A stretch of DNA of 29,981 nucleotides from Basidiobolus heterosporus B8920. Taxonomy: Eukaryota; Basidiobolomycota; Basidiobolomycetes; Basidiobolales; Basidiobolaceae. The notes under the pieces are model-generated. The model had not been told where the DNA came from and did not search any database. It worked only from the letters and a program-made list of their open reading frames with translations. Shown piece after piece: positions 1 through 13,826 of this stretch. Positions within the stretch are counted from its first letter, which is position 1; each line of letters starts with the position of its first letter. Position numbers and translations under genes: made by a program. Location: positions 1 through 29,981 of the forward strand of contig JNET01027472.1 in the NCBI GenBank assembly GCA_000697455.1, written 5' to 3'.

Positions 1-470
1 ACTGTTGATCTTTGCTTAAAGTATGCATATGATGGATTAGAGCACAGCTTCCTAGGATATGTTGAAGCTACTTGGGGATGAGATGTAGATGACCAAAGAT
101 CCATCAGTGTATACCTTTCTTTACTGTGATGGAGTAATTTCTTAACTCAAAAAAACAACCTAATGTTGCACTTTTCACTACTAAAGTAGGATGTAAGGCT
201 GCATATCAAGCTGCAAAGAAGGCCATGTGGCTAAAAGACTACTGTAATGCCAGGGCTATACTTAGAACACACCATTTACTATATTTCAAAATACCCAAGT
301 TGTATCCAGATTGCTAAATATTCAGAATTTCATGCCAGAAGTATGCATATGGATAGTAAGAATGGTTTTGTTAGAGAAGCTATAAGAAGTAAGTTAGTAA
401 GCTTGATTTATAGCTTAACTGACCAAGTGGTTGCAGATACTTTAACCAAACTACTGGCTAGGGAAGTTTG
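1..470 (+). mobile_element. Ty1/copia retrotransposon, decayed RNase H end of pol
   Basis: Translated piecewise in shifting frames, the stretch matches the C-terminal RNase H region of copia-type pol. It reads like GYVEATWG, then DVDDQRSIS, then a tract like SKKQPT..ALSTTEAEY, then a later block with HARSMHMDSKNGFVREAI and QVVADTLTKLLAREV, which match the family's KHIDIRYHFVRE and QVADILTKPL signatures. Stop codons (for example in the first 120 bases) and frame changes interrupt it, so it is a pseudogene. The longest intact piece is 247-471. The upstream integrase and reverse transcriptase lie outside the window. Element identity is recognised from motifs; age and family are not determined. 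Confidence 0.8.
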
Positions 471-1661
471 AACAATCACATTACTGAGAATCAGTTTGTA
501 TGACTAACCCCTGTTAATTGAGTTAATATTCACTTAATTTAGCACCTTATTACTCATATTAGATCCTACCCCTATTATGTGTATGTATTAATTGCCTCCA
601 ACTCAAAACTCACACTTAAACTTTACTTAAACCATATGGACTAGCTTCCAAGTACCCCAAATACCTAACTTTGTTAAACATTTTAAATGAGCTCAAACCT
701 ACCATACATTTTCCTGGGGCATTTCTTAGCAAATTCTATACATTGCTTTACTTCTTGACATATATATACAGGCTAACTTTACATTTTACAAACACTCAGG
801 TGAAACCATGTATTCTTCTAATTCTGCAAATCACTTGCAACTACTCCTAGAGTCTAAAGATACATAGTAGTGCTTGGTATCCTTATGAAATGGCTCTGCA
901 TTAATTAGTAAAGAATTCTCATCTCTTTACTAGCAAGTTTCTAATGGAACTATTGACATACTTTTACTTTGTAATTTCAACCAAGCTGAAATCCATAACT
1001 AGTCATTACTTGGGGTGATCTAACCAACTTACAAGTATGTAGTTAATCACACTTTCCCAAACATATCCTAACTACATCAGATTCTATACTAATACTCTTG
1101 ATACTTTCATTAGTCCCTTTCACATGTGGATTTTTATACCTCTTGACAAAAGTACCACTGTTGGCTCTATACCTAACAAAGTAACAAGTAAAATATACAA
1201 ATTCCACTATCTCTCCAGAACCCTTCTATTGGCTTACTAGAGGACAAGAAACAAGACATAGGTTAGATTATTTACTTAAGAAATTTCATTCCTTTCAGCA
1301 GGCTTCTTTAATTGTCACTAGTTAGATTTATTGCGTTTTGCAAATAAAGATTTCACCTACTTGGTGACTTTCCCTCCCTATCTTTCTCTCTTTCTCTCTT
1401 ATTATCACTCTCTTTTCTATTTTACAATCTCATGATTAACTGGGAAGGAACTAAAGGCACCTGCCCAAGTTATCTTCAGCTATCTGTTAACCCTAAGACC
1501 TAGCTTACTAAGAATTCTCTGCTATCTGTTGAAATTCCCATAATTTAGCACCTAATTATTCATACTTGATCTCACGCTGATTATATTTACTTATCAATTT
1601 GAGAAAGTCCAGGATCGAAGTACTTTCAATGAGAATAATCCAAGTAAAGTCCAGGTGGGAG
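471..1661 (+). repeat. Non-coding 3' region of the copia element, with an internal diverged duplication
   Basis: No gene is seen between the RNase H stop and the polypurine tract. A block near 534-593 beginning TAATTTAGCACCT recurs near 1542-1601 at roughly three-quarters identity by eye, so about 1 kb of sequence is either duplicated or inserted between the two copies. A pyrimidine tract of TC-rich sequence lies at about 1368-1425. The end of the region is GGTGGGAG (1654-1661), a polypurine tract of the kind that primes plus-strand synthesis in copia elements. Confidence 0.5.
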
Positions 1662-1886
1662 TATTGAAAAGGACAGATTGATAGTATGTATCATACAGGT
1701 AAGCTAATTCATAAGTAATCAAGTGGGAAATTAAGTGAATACCAACCAAAAGAATGGGTTGAAGTAGAAAGGGTCCACAGGATTATTTGTAAAAGGTTTT
1801 GGGTCATTTCAACATATTTAAGAAAGTCATGTAATCTAGGTACTAACTTGTTCATGATCTCTCAGCTTCTTTCGTACAATATTGCA
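1662..1886 (+). mobile_element. Putative 3' LTR of the copia element
   Basis: Sequence immediately after the polypurine tract starts TATTGAAAAGG, close to the TGTTGAAA start common in copia LTRs, and a candidate end at ATATTGCA gives about 225 bp. An AT-rich segment around 1815 could be the LTR promoter. The usual TG start is mutated to TA, and the 5' LTR is outside the window, so the boundaries are inferred and not proven by comparison with a second LTR copy. Confidence 0.4.
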
Positions 1887-2324
1887 TATCAGGGTTTCAT
1901 AGGGACACGTTGATTGGATGTTATTGTGTTGAAGTAAGTGAACTATTATTTAGCTGAGTTGATGCCCTGACTCCAGGTATGAGTGAACAATTCCCGTCCT
2001 GATATGGACCATACCCCGAAATGACCAGATGTGGTAAGTCACCTTAACATTTCCTTACACTATATGATTGGTCCTCACTCTGACACCACTACATGCTGAG
2101 CTACGGTTATAAGAATGTTACAGTTGGGCTCCCTTCACATCGATTGTTCACTTTGAATATTTGGGACTCTATAAGATGGTATAGGAGACATTTCATGTGC
2201 TTTCAAAATGGTCTTTTATCAAAGTTCTAATGGGTTTGCCAATGATTATTGTCTGAACGAATAACTGCGATAAGAGATGCTCAATATACATATATACAGT
2301 ACATGGTTGAATACAGAGAGTGAA
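1887..2324. other. Intergenic, no gene seen
   Basis: AT-rich sequence between the retroelement and the stop codon of the C2H2 gene on the minus strand. It must hold that gene's 3' UTR. The segment just after 1886 (TATCAGGGTTTC) resembles a primer-binding site following a 5' LTR, but no internal element sequence follows it. No open frame of interest was seen. Confidence 0.4.
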
Positions 2325-3258
<934 letters not shown>

Positions 3259-4204
3259 GAAGTTGGTAAAGATTGGATACTAGTGAGATAAGAGGTTGAG
3301 GACAAGATAATCTCGTATGGAGTTGAGAATAGATGATTGAAATATAGAATGGATTGAACTAAATTGAAATTTCGATGATGGAAATTTGAATCTTCTTATC
3401 GAAATTCAGAGTTGATGGATATGTTAGTTTGTGTGATCTGCTGGGTTTATATAAGTTTTTCAATTTCCAACTGACGCCAAATTTCAAATGAGTATTCAAT
3501 TTGGTAATCAAGCTTGGGTGACTGAAACCAACCCAGAGAGTGAATAATTTGGTGCTCAATGTGAGAATGTGCACGGAGACTCATCTTTATCCAATAGGGA
3601 AGCTCGGCTGAATAACCCTGGTGGCTCTCCTTCGCTTAGGTAATCTACGATTCGTTTCTACTTCGTGCACTCACTTCTGGTATTCACAGGAAAATCAGGA
3701 TAATTTAATGCGCTTACGTTATGGGATCATGGAATATTGCCATGTTTTCAACGATGATCCCGGGTGTATGCGCTTATTGTGGAATCACCATCCCCTGATG
3801 AGATTGTTGGCCAACAGATAATGCTGGACATCCATTGGTATGATTCTTTAAAACATAGCTGCATTGGGGTCCAAATCGGGAAATGATCTAAACCTTTGAT
3901 ATGACGACCTGATGCTAGGTAGAGATCTACTTTTATGTACTTACTCTCATACATCACATATTAGGAACAATGAACGTATGTAATATGATGGTAAGGCAAT
4001 GTGTAGTACGAGTATTTCCGCCAGATTGAAGGTAGCTTCTATGTTACCCTACTCCCCTACCAACCACCGCAGGAGTGGGTTGTTAAATCGCATAGAATAA
4101 GCTGGGGTGTAGTGTTATCAGGCACCCCTGATTCTCCATACTAGGCTGTATTACAGGCATAGGAGAAGGAAGGGAAATTCATTGCCGTCTATTCGAGTAC
4201 TTGA
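3259..4204. other. Intergenic, promoter side of the C2H2 gene plus structured sequence
   Basis: No convincing gene. Two GC-rich inverted repeats lie close together near the end: CAACCAC with GTGGGTTG (4061-4082, one bulge) and GGGGTG with CACCCC (4104-4109 and 4123-4128). Open frames here are short, lack splice-supported extensions and resemble nothing I recognise. Confidence 0.35.
3446..3453 (-). promoter_or_regulatory. Possible TATA box of the C2H2 gene
   Basis: Minus-strand TATATAAA about 190 bp before the ATG at 3258. The distance implies a 5' UTR of roughly 150 nt. Motif only. Confidence 0.3.
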
Positions 4205-4576
4205 TTAGAATAAGCTTATTGTTTTGGCGGACGAGAGCAAAGCCTTCCTGCTATTGACATGTATCACTGCCACCGATCGATGGTGAGTCTGAAATTTGAA
4301 ACATACTTGCCTACGGTAATGCACTGACTTGTCCGAATATGGGGTTAACGGAGATTCTCTATTGGGCAATTGTTGCGCTCTTACCACACTTGATCTATAT
4401 GGTTTGATGTGTACTGCTAATTGAGCTATCAAACGAGTATCCTGATGACCAATCATGGTAGTTTGGTATTGGCCGCTTTCAGAGAAGTGGTGTTTGATGC
4501 GCACATATTTCACCTTCTCTGAGGCTGAAGATGGAAAAGAACGCGATACCAGCATCCGCAAGTAATTAGCCATCAT
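4205..4576 (-). CDS. Doubtful small ORF, unknown product
   Basis: An uninterrupted 123-codon frame starts MMANYLRML and ends KTISLF. It is rich in Arg, Lys, His and Ser, has no signal peptide or membrane segment, and shows no motif I know. It stands alone in a gene-poor stretch. Its length is somewhat unusual for chance in AT-rich DNA, which is the only reason to list it; it could be a fragment of a decayed gene or nothing at all. No splice-linked exon was found on either side. Confidence 0.18.
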   Translation of the reverse strand: MMANYLRMLVSRSFPSSASEKVKYVRIKHHFSESGQYQTTMIGHQDTRLIAQLAVHIKPYRSSVVRAQQLPNRESPLTPYSDKSVHYRRQVCFKFQTHHRSVAVIHVNSRKALLSSAKTISLF

Positions 4577-6378
4577 TACTAATCTGTTTTCTAGAGCGTT
4601 GCACCAATACCCTAGTTACGAGTATTCATTGAATTAATCGGATAAAAAATCCAGAGTATGCAAAGTCAGCAACTCTCTAATCAGTTGCATACACGTAATG
4701 TGGGTGGTTGATTCATCAATATCTGGACTTTAATTTAATGTGAAATTTCAATTTCGAATTCCTTCACCTCAATCGATCGAGCAAATATATACTTTGAATC
4801 TAAGAGCCATTTTAGGATCGAGGATAGCTTCGATCTAGCGCGATGGCCTGCTTCTAGTATACAATTATTGTTTCTCTCTCCCCCCCTGCAAACTTAACCT
4901 GTATGGCCAGAGTTGATATAATAGTACTTTGGGCTCCAATATGGACATCACTTACCCGGCACAGACTGCCTGGGTAAATTCCACTTACGTGTGGCTTGAG
5001 TAACATGTAGCACAGACTGAAGTGATGGAAATTTCACGGTTGTTACCAATTAGGCATTCTTTTGAGTCTTTGATCTAATGAGTTAGTGGCTCGCCGCGTA
5101 GATATTCTCAAATTAGAAATAGCTGAGCATCCTTACAGTAATTAGGATGTCTATTGATCCCGTTCCATAACCAAAGGTGTTTGCCATATTCCTTACATAA
5201 AACTATCTACCAATATGTATCATGAAGTCGGAAATATTCTAGAGCGGCCGTTTCTATACTATACAGTGTGCCCTTGATTATCTCAGTCATGTCCTACAAT
5301 TAAAGCGGATCCCTGCTTGAGTTTTAGTAAGGGCCACGGAAAATCATGTTGATAATATGTTCATACTGCATTTCAAACTAGTAACACCCGTACCCAAAGG
5401 TAATAGTGGTACAAATAATCAATCACATAGCCAAGATGTAGTCATTGATATTGGACTCACATTCAAGAAGAGGTCCTCAAGACATTTTTATTGAATTAAA
5501 CTCTTTATACGTCATCAACTAGTGATCGTCTTAAAACCCAATGCTATGATATGATGCCGATTCCCTTGCCGATGCTATTCTCGATGCGATCTAGCAATTC
5601 TTGGAAACAAATGCTGCATGTGATTGAAATGAGCCCTATTTTCGTTTTAGGCCAGTATTTAGGGTTGAGTTTTTTCTCAGGTGCCATTTCATTACACAAA
5701 ACGCGATGCTTGGATACACCTATTGAAGTTATGCAAGACTGTTCAGGTGTCAAAAATGCTATGGTTTCTATGGAGATGACTACAGTGTAGAGTTGAATTC
5801 CGTGAATTTGCCAGACAATCCTGCTCAAAATTTATATTAAAGGAGTACAGTTTCATGTGGTACTTATTGCATCAGTAGACTGAAAAACAGGTCTCATCGG
5901 TGGGGGAGTTTTCTAATCAGCGATTACATTACTAATTAATAGAAATCGGTTGGTTTCTGAAGCCGATGAGCTTATATAATCCAAAGGGGAATAGAGATTA
6001 GATCTGAGTCGCATATCTGGTAGAATGTATATATTTTGATATCTAATGGATTAAGGGTATATTGATAAGCTTAGTATCTAGGTAGGTCTACTGAGATTTA
6101 CACTTTACAATGAACTTGAATAGCCACTATGCAGTTAGTGAGATTCTTTTCATGCCGAAGTTGATCCAAATTTATCAATATGGTTTCAAGTAAGATAACG
6201 AGCCAAGTATTAAACTAATCAATAGATTATAATACCAAGTATGGTAATAAGAAATGGACAGTGTATGTATACATATGAAGATACACTCAAAGGTGGTCAA
6301 CAATATCTATAGAAAGAAAATGCAGGAAAAATCCCGAAAATAAGCATTGCCAAAATCGGTGGGGAAGCGGTTTGGTTT
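4577..6378. other. Gene-poor stretch, no gene assigned
   Basis: About 1.8 kb without a recognisable gene. A hairpin of TTACCC-GGCA with TGCCTGGGTAA lies at 4962-4986, and GCACAGACTG occurs both at 4969 and at 5020. Frames of 79 and 94 codons overlap on opposite strands at about 5544-5828; neither resembles a known family. The right end includes the 3' UTR of the WC-2 gene. Confidence 0.35.
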
Positions 6379-7505
6379 TCATTTGGCCCTTTTTGCCCAT
6401 CGTAGACCACACGCATTGCATAGGCTAACTTTATAGTTAATATCGAATCATTAGTGGAAATATAGCCTAAAAAGCTTACGTCTTTGGTCCATTTGGGCCT
6501 TTCCTCCATTCCGGTGAATCCAAAGTTCCGCACTCGGTGCAGATATGGCTGAGGGGAGGCTGGTTTATTCGTTTTCTCTGGAGGTTGAAATTCGTTCGTC
6601 ATGACTAACTTTGACTAAGAAATAATGAAAAAAGAATCTACCTTTTTCTTTGGTGTGTAGCGGCTGTTGTAAGCGTCAATATCACCTGTTGATACTTCAC
6701 TCTGTCCTCCACGCAGATCAATCGAGCTTCTACCAGTGTTCGGGGGATTCTTTTCTAGACTTGTAGGTGACATTTTGTTGTTGGATATATCACAGCTACT
6801 GTGTGATTGTTGATCTTGGGAGGAACCTTCAAATTCACTTAAGCGTTTTCGTAATAACTCGTTCTCAATTTTGAGCTCCAAGAAGGTGTCCAACATTCTA
6901 TTGGCTTTAGAGATGTATGGTCGACCAATGCAAAAAAAACATACAGGATGTGGATCACCATGCTGGTAATAAGGGTGGCCTTTTATCTCAAGCATGACAA
7001 ATCTGTCATCTTTCTTTCGGAGACGGCAGTAGAAATGGATTTTCTTATCAGTCAACGAAAGGTTCATTTTCTGGGTAAAGGTAGTGGCATCATCTACATG
7101 AATAAGGTCTATAATACATCTTCCCATTAGTTCATCGGGTTTGTAGCCAACCAATTCCTGAGAGGATGGCGAACAATATATCAAGTTAAAGCTTGGTGAG
7201 ACCACAAAATAAAAATCTTTAAGTTCCTGGATGATTCGATTACGCCAGTTCCTTCGTTTCGTAAATTCCGTCGTTTTTTCTTGATGATTCTCGTCATATT
7301 GGCTGTAGTAATCGTTAGTCAGAACAGAACCGTCAGGAGATATTGTAGACGGCGTTTCGGATAGCCGAGTGGAGTCAAAAGATGAATGTGTACTGCTAGC
7401 ATCAATGGAGGGACTTGTGCTATGGAAGTCTGTGATATTTGGTTTTATCTCTTCTAGTGCTTGAGAATAAAAGGACTCGTAAATTAAATCTGGTAGATTG
7501 TCCAT
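6379..7505 (-). CDS. wc-2: White collar 2-like photoreceptor partner (PAS + GATA zinc finger)
   Basis: Exons complement(6379-6424, 6480-6577, 6642-7505), introns 55 and 64 nt, 335 aa. Residues about 95-195 form a PAS domain ([20 protein letters not shown], then [27 protein letters not shown]). A predicted coiled coil follows at 204-226, then a basic stretch KKKRKR and a GATA-type finger C301-x2-C304-x18-C323-x2-C326 containing [19 protein letters not shown]. The 18-residue loop is that of the white-collar finger. The PAS domain lacks the GRNCRFLQ flavin-cysteine signature of WC-1, so this is the WC-2 (MadB/Wc2) side of the blue-light heterodimer. It should bind GATA-like promoter sites in the nucleus. 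The protein ends nine residues after the last finger Cys. The acceptor of intron 1 is placed at 6578 because nearer AG sites give a stop or the wrong frame. Confidence 0.9.
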
Positions 7506-8979
7506 TAGTGGTTCCTATTAGACGAGATGTTTGAAGGGGTTGGATATAGAATGTATTCTTAGGTGAGTGATAGGAGCTTTGGAGGAAGAAAGGTAGGCAC
7601 GGAAGAAGTAGTTTCAAATAAATTGAGTGATGGAAATAAGTAAAAAAAGGAAACTCTAGGTGATCATGACGCTCAGGAGCCGTTATATAACTGCCATGTA
7701 GTGCCAAATATGGAGAAACCTGCTTTACCTAATCCAGAGTAGGAGTAATCCAATCGTCTGATGTGGAAGTGGCACTTTTGGTCTTACAATACGAATTTGT
7801 ATCTCTGGATACAGTTAGCGATCTATGTTGATGAGGTCGTAATCTATATCTCACTGCTGCTTATGTAATGAATGTTATCTCAATGATTACAAACATAGCT
7901 CTACCTGTAATATAAAAGCCAACGCATGGTTGGGCGGTTGGATGCTGGGCCTGCTTCAATATTATGCTCCTAGAGTTAGCCCTGGACAGGATTATCACCT
8001 GCCTTATGTCTATATATGATCCAACGTAATACTCCTCTGGCAACAAATACGGGAAATGTTTTCACTGATTTTCTAGTGAACTATTATATAGTTATAAATG
8101 GAAGCTGCTCTATGTACACTAAATATTCCAAATATTCTTAATGAACTGACCTATTTTAGACCACGTGTTCTTTGTTGAGATAAGATAGCTAGACCCAAGC
8201 GCAGTTAATCTCACTAGTCATATGTTCACAAGTACCATGAAATTTATTTTCTTATTTGTACTTTTAGAACTTTTGTCCGGCACTCTAGAGAGTGCAAGCT
8301 CGTACTTGTAACTCATTGTGGGATTTTGAGAGGTACTGGGGAGGATTTGGAGAAGTAGAACATAGTGTGGTGTTCACCTGCTAATATGTTAGACTTAAAG
8401 TTAGTATTTCTTCTTCAGTTTGAAATTAAGCCAAGTAGCATGTAAAACGTGTTGAAAATGAACTCAGTACCTAATGAGAAAAATTTGATATTATGTAGAC
8501 AAGCAAGGGAGAGGCATTGTATCTGATTATATCTCAGATAATTGGAATATTCCCAGAGAGGATAAAATTGCAAAGTGGATATAGTTAAGCTATGACTAGT
8601 AGAATAATAATTAGGCACCAAGTTATGGACCAACGGTACTAACACTGATATTTGGATGATCTCCATTAAAGCAATTAAAAAACCTTCCAGACATTAAATT
8701 AGGAGTAATAGGTTTAATATCAAAACAAAGCCAATAGCATATTGTAAGGAAGGCCACTAAAGAAACTAGTCCTGGTAGTGCCAATCTAACTCAGGATCAA
8801 ATTACATTTTATTGGATGGGTCGTGAGATCTTCTCATATATTGAATGGACGTTCATATGCTTGCTCAATCTAATGTGAGATGAATTTATACAGGGGGATG
8901 GCTGCTTATTGAGGAACATGAAGAGGGTATTAAAGGAGGGTTAGAAATTAGCAGAAGTATGGTAGTGTAAGTAGTTGGG
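7506..8979. other. Intergenic, promoter side of the WC-2 gene and 3' side of the permease gene
   Basis: No gene is recognised in about 1.5 kb of AT-rich DNA. A near-perfect palindrome GCACTCT-AG-AGAGTGC lies at 8280-8295 and a CACGTG core lies near 8163. Short open frames on the minus strand (7861-8046, 8415-8666) look like chance. Confidence 0.4.
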
Positions 8980-10787
8980 TTATGCGTGACTGATTTTGGT
9001 AGTGTAATGCTCTTCCACAACATGATGTCTTACTGGAACCTCCTCGATATGTCTACCAACTCTGTACCACCAGACTGGTATACACAACACAATAAAAACC
9101 AGAGACAGTAACGGGCTCATGTAATATGGAATGGATGCAGTGTAGTTGGAAGGAGGCAAGAACGGAAACACCATTAGGAAAAGAGAAACAAGAATGAATA
9201 GGCCACTAAATGGGAGCCAGGTGCGGAATGGTCGGGTCAGATTAGGCTCTTTCTTACGTAAATAGATCAAACCTATCATAGATAGGCCATAGAATATCCA
9301 TGCCGGATATCCAGTCATATCAATTAAAAAGTTATATGCCTCTCCGGGTGGTGGGGCAAGCATCAAAATAAGGGAGATCACCAGATTTAAGAGCAACGCC
9401 CATGCTGGTGTGTTTAATCGGGAAACTGATCCAAGATATGATCCAAAAGGTAGAAAGCCCTCACGTGCTGATGCAAGAATGACTCTGGCTGCTCCAAACG
9501 CCATACACGACACTGAGCCGTATGCTGATAATGCAATGAATATGGGAAGTACCCGTTGTCCGAAGGAAACCCCATACACCATGGCGAAGAACTCCGCAGA
9601 GACTACTTGTTGTGATGCTAGGAGTTTATCTAGTGGTAATGCCGAGAAAAATGCCAAGTTAGTGAGAACATACAGGATCACAACAATGCCTAAACCCAGG
9701 GTGGTGGCTTTGGGAAGAATGCGGACAGGATCTTTGAGCTCCTCTATGCTGTAGTTCAAGTTGTTCCAACCTAAAACCATGGATTAGTCTGCGATGCAGC
9801 GTCAGTTATTTAGGATTGGGTATGTTACCATCATAAGCGGCAAATACTTTGAATAGGGCCCAAGTATAGTCAGTAGGGTCCTTGGAAGTCCCCGCAAACA
9901 TTGTGCTAACGTTCAGAACTGGCTTGACTGAGGTTCCACCGCCAAGGACCACAAATCCCGTAACTACCACGAGTGCGAGGAGCAGAATCTTAAACACAGA
10001 AAGGCTATCCTGGACTCTCAGTGTCCATCTTGTAGATAGCATTTGGGTGGCAGTGATCAGAATGAGACAAGAAGCAGCAATTCCACGAGCTATCCAATCA
10101 AAATGCTTCGCCACAAAAGGATCAGTGATGCTTTCCCTTGGGCCATAGACGGAATACAAAACGTAATTCCCAATATTCGTCGAGATCGCAGCACAAAAGC
10201 TACTACGAATAAAAATGATCAAACACATGCAGAAGAGGAAGGAGAACAGCTTCTTGGATTTTCTAAAAGATTGCTCCAGGTATTCTTTTTCTCCTCCATT
10301 GATAGGAAACATCTAGAAATCAGATCAGTCGATGAGAGCTTGGTGAGTTGCTTTGAAGTGATCACTTACACAGCCAAATTCGTTGTAGCCCAACGTTCCG
10401 GCAAAACTAACAACCCCTCCAAGAATCCATAGGAGAATGGCCATTCCTGGGGAGCCAGCATGAGCAAAAACTAAGGCTGGCAGACTGAAGATCCCTGAAC
10501 CAACGATGGTTCCCACAATATTCATCTGAGCACATGTTAGTATGGTTACTTGATCTCACGATAACCTCGAGCTCACTTACCGTCCCACTGAACAGTCCCA
10601 TGGACCGAGCAAGCTTCTGGGAGTCAGAGCTCCCACTACTTATGCTGGCTGTATCTTTTAAGTTGACCATCTGCTGAATGCCTCGAGAGGTACTGAATAT
10701 GTGGTGTTGATGAAGCGTTGCTGGTTGCTGGTTGCTTAAATACCTTATCTGAGATGGCGACATTATTGCATTAGGTGTTGCATTCAT
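8980..10787 (-). CDS. APC-superfamily amino acid permease, LAT/Mup1-like
   Basis: Exons complement(8980-9770, 9829-10312, 10370-10525, 10581-10787), introns 55-58 nt, 545 aa. The cytoplasmic N-terminus of about 60 residues is followed by TM1 with IVGTIVGSGIFSLP, the substrate-binding helix break of APC transporters, then YNEFGCMFPINGGEKEYLE and, across intron 3, KVFAAYDGWNNLNYSIEELK, both diagnostic of the LAT/Mup1 branch. About 12 hydrophobic helices can be counted. It should import neutral amino acids (Mup1 imports methionine) across the plasma membrane by symport; the substrate cannot be read from sequence. The start is uncertain: ATG 10787 is the first in frame, MVNLKD (10670) is an alternative, and an optional 51-nt GT-AG segment lies within exon 1. 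Confidence 0.87.
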
Positions 10788-11355
10788 TCCTCATAGAAAA
10801 TGTCAAAATTTTCACCAGTCATATTACTCGATTGGTGAACACTATCGGGAGATGCCATTTGATTGGCCATCCTTGAGGGAGAAGTCACATCATCATGGCC
10901 ATTCAAAACGTAAGTTAAATCCAAAATCTATCTGGATTCCCGAATCTCAGGATGGATTCCATTAGATTGGGCTGCTACATAGTGTGGTGTGAGATCTCTA
11001 GTCAATGGCGAGATTAGTTGAATTTAAGCTTCTTTAAGCTTCGTGTCACATTTGGTACCTGTTCAGTGTTAGCTAAGGTGGAAATACTAGCAACAGTTTC
11101 AAGCCCTTCGATTGGTAAAGTCATATTCCTCTATCGATAAAGGACGTACAACCTATGCTTAGGCTGGCGGGTATCACATTCCTTATGATAAACTTCGTGA
11201 ATCAAGATATCTCAAAGGCCTATATTTGTCGTAGACAATTCGATATTTGGGAACTCAAGTGTGGTTGCGTCTTTATTGAGGCATTTGCGTGAGTGAGCAA
11301 CGAAATGAGCTCGAAAGGGGAATGAAAAAATGAGATAAAAAACGTTTCGAGAAAC
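10788..11355. other. Intergenic
   Basis: Promoter side of the permease gene and 3' flank of the lysyl-tRNA synthetase gene. No open frame, RNA gene or repeat was recognised. Confidence 0.4.
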
Positions 11356-13600
<2,245 letters not shown>

Positions 13601-13826
13601 TTTCGCTAAGAGCTATCTACCAAAGCGATAGAGAAATCTTGCACAAAACCAATAAAAAGATCAAATCTCAGTGGTTGGTCTATTCGTTAAATCAAAATTT
13701 CCTACTAATTTGGCATCTCCATGGTATTGAATCTAAATCTAGCTTATTCTTCATGGGTTACCTTGTGCGGAATTAATCCTCTGCTGGTGTCTCTCGAAGT
13801 CCAAAGTATAACCTTTCTTAGTGACC
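13601..13826. promoter_or_regulatory. Shared promoter interval between divergent LysRS and REX1-B-like genes
   Basis: Only 226 bp separate the two ATG codons, so the promoters and 5' UTRs of both genes must lie here. No clear TATA box was recognised on either strand, which fits housekeeping-type bidirectional transcription. Confidence 0.55.

Noticed and set aside
5544-5828. Overlapping 94-codon (-) and 79-codon (+) frames
   Set aside because: Neither has a recognised motif, neighbour exon or promoter; opposite-strand open frames in the same place suggest chance composition.
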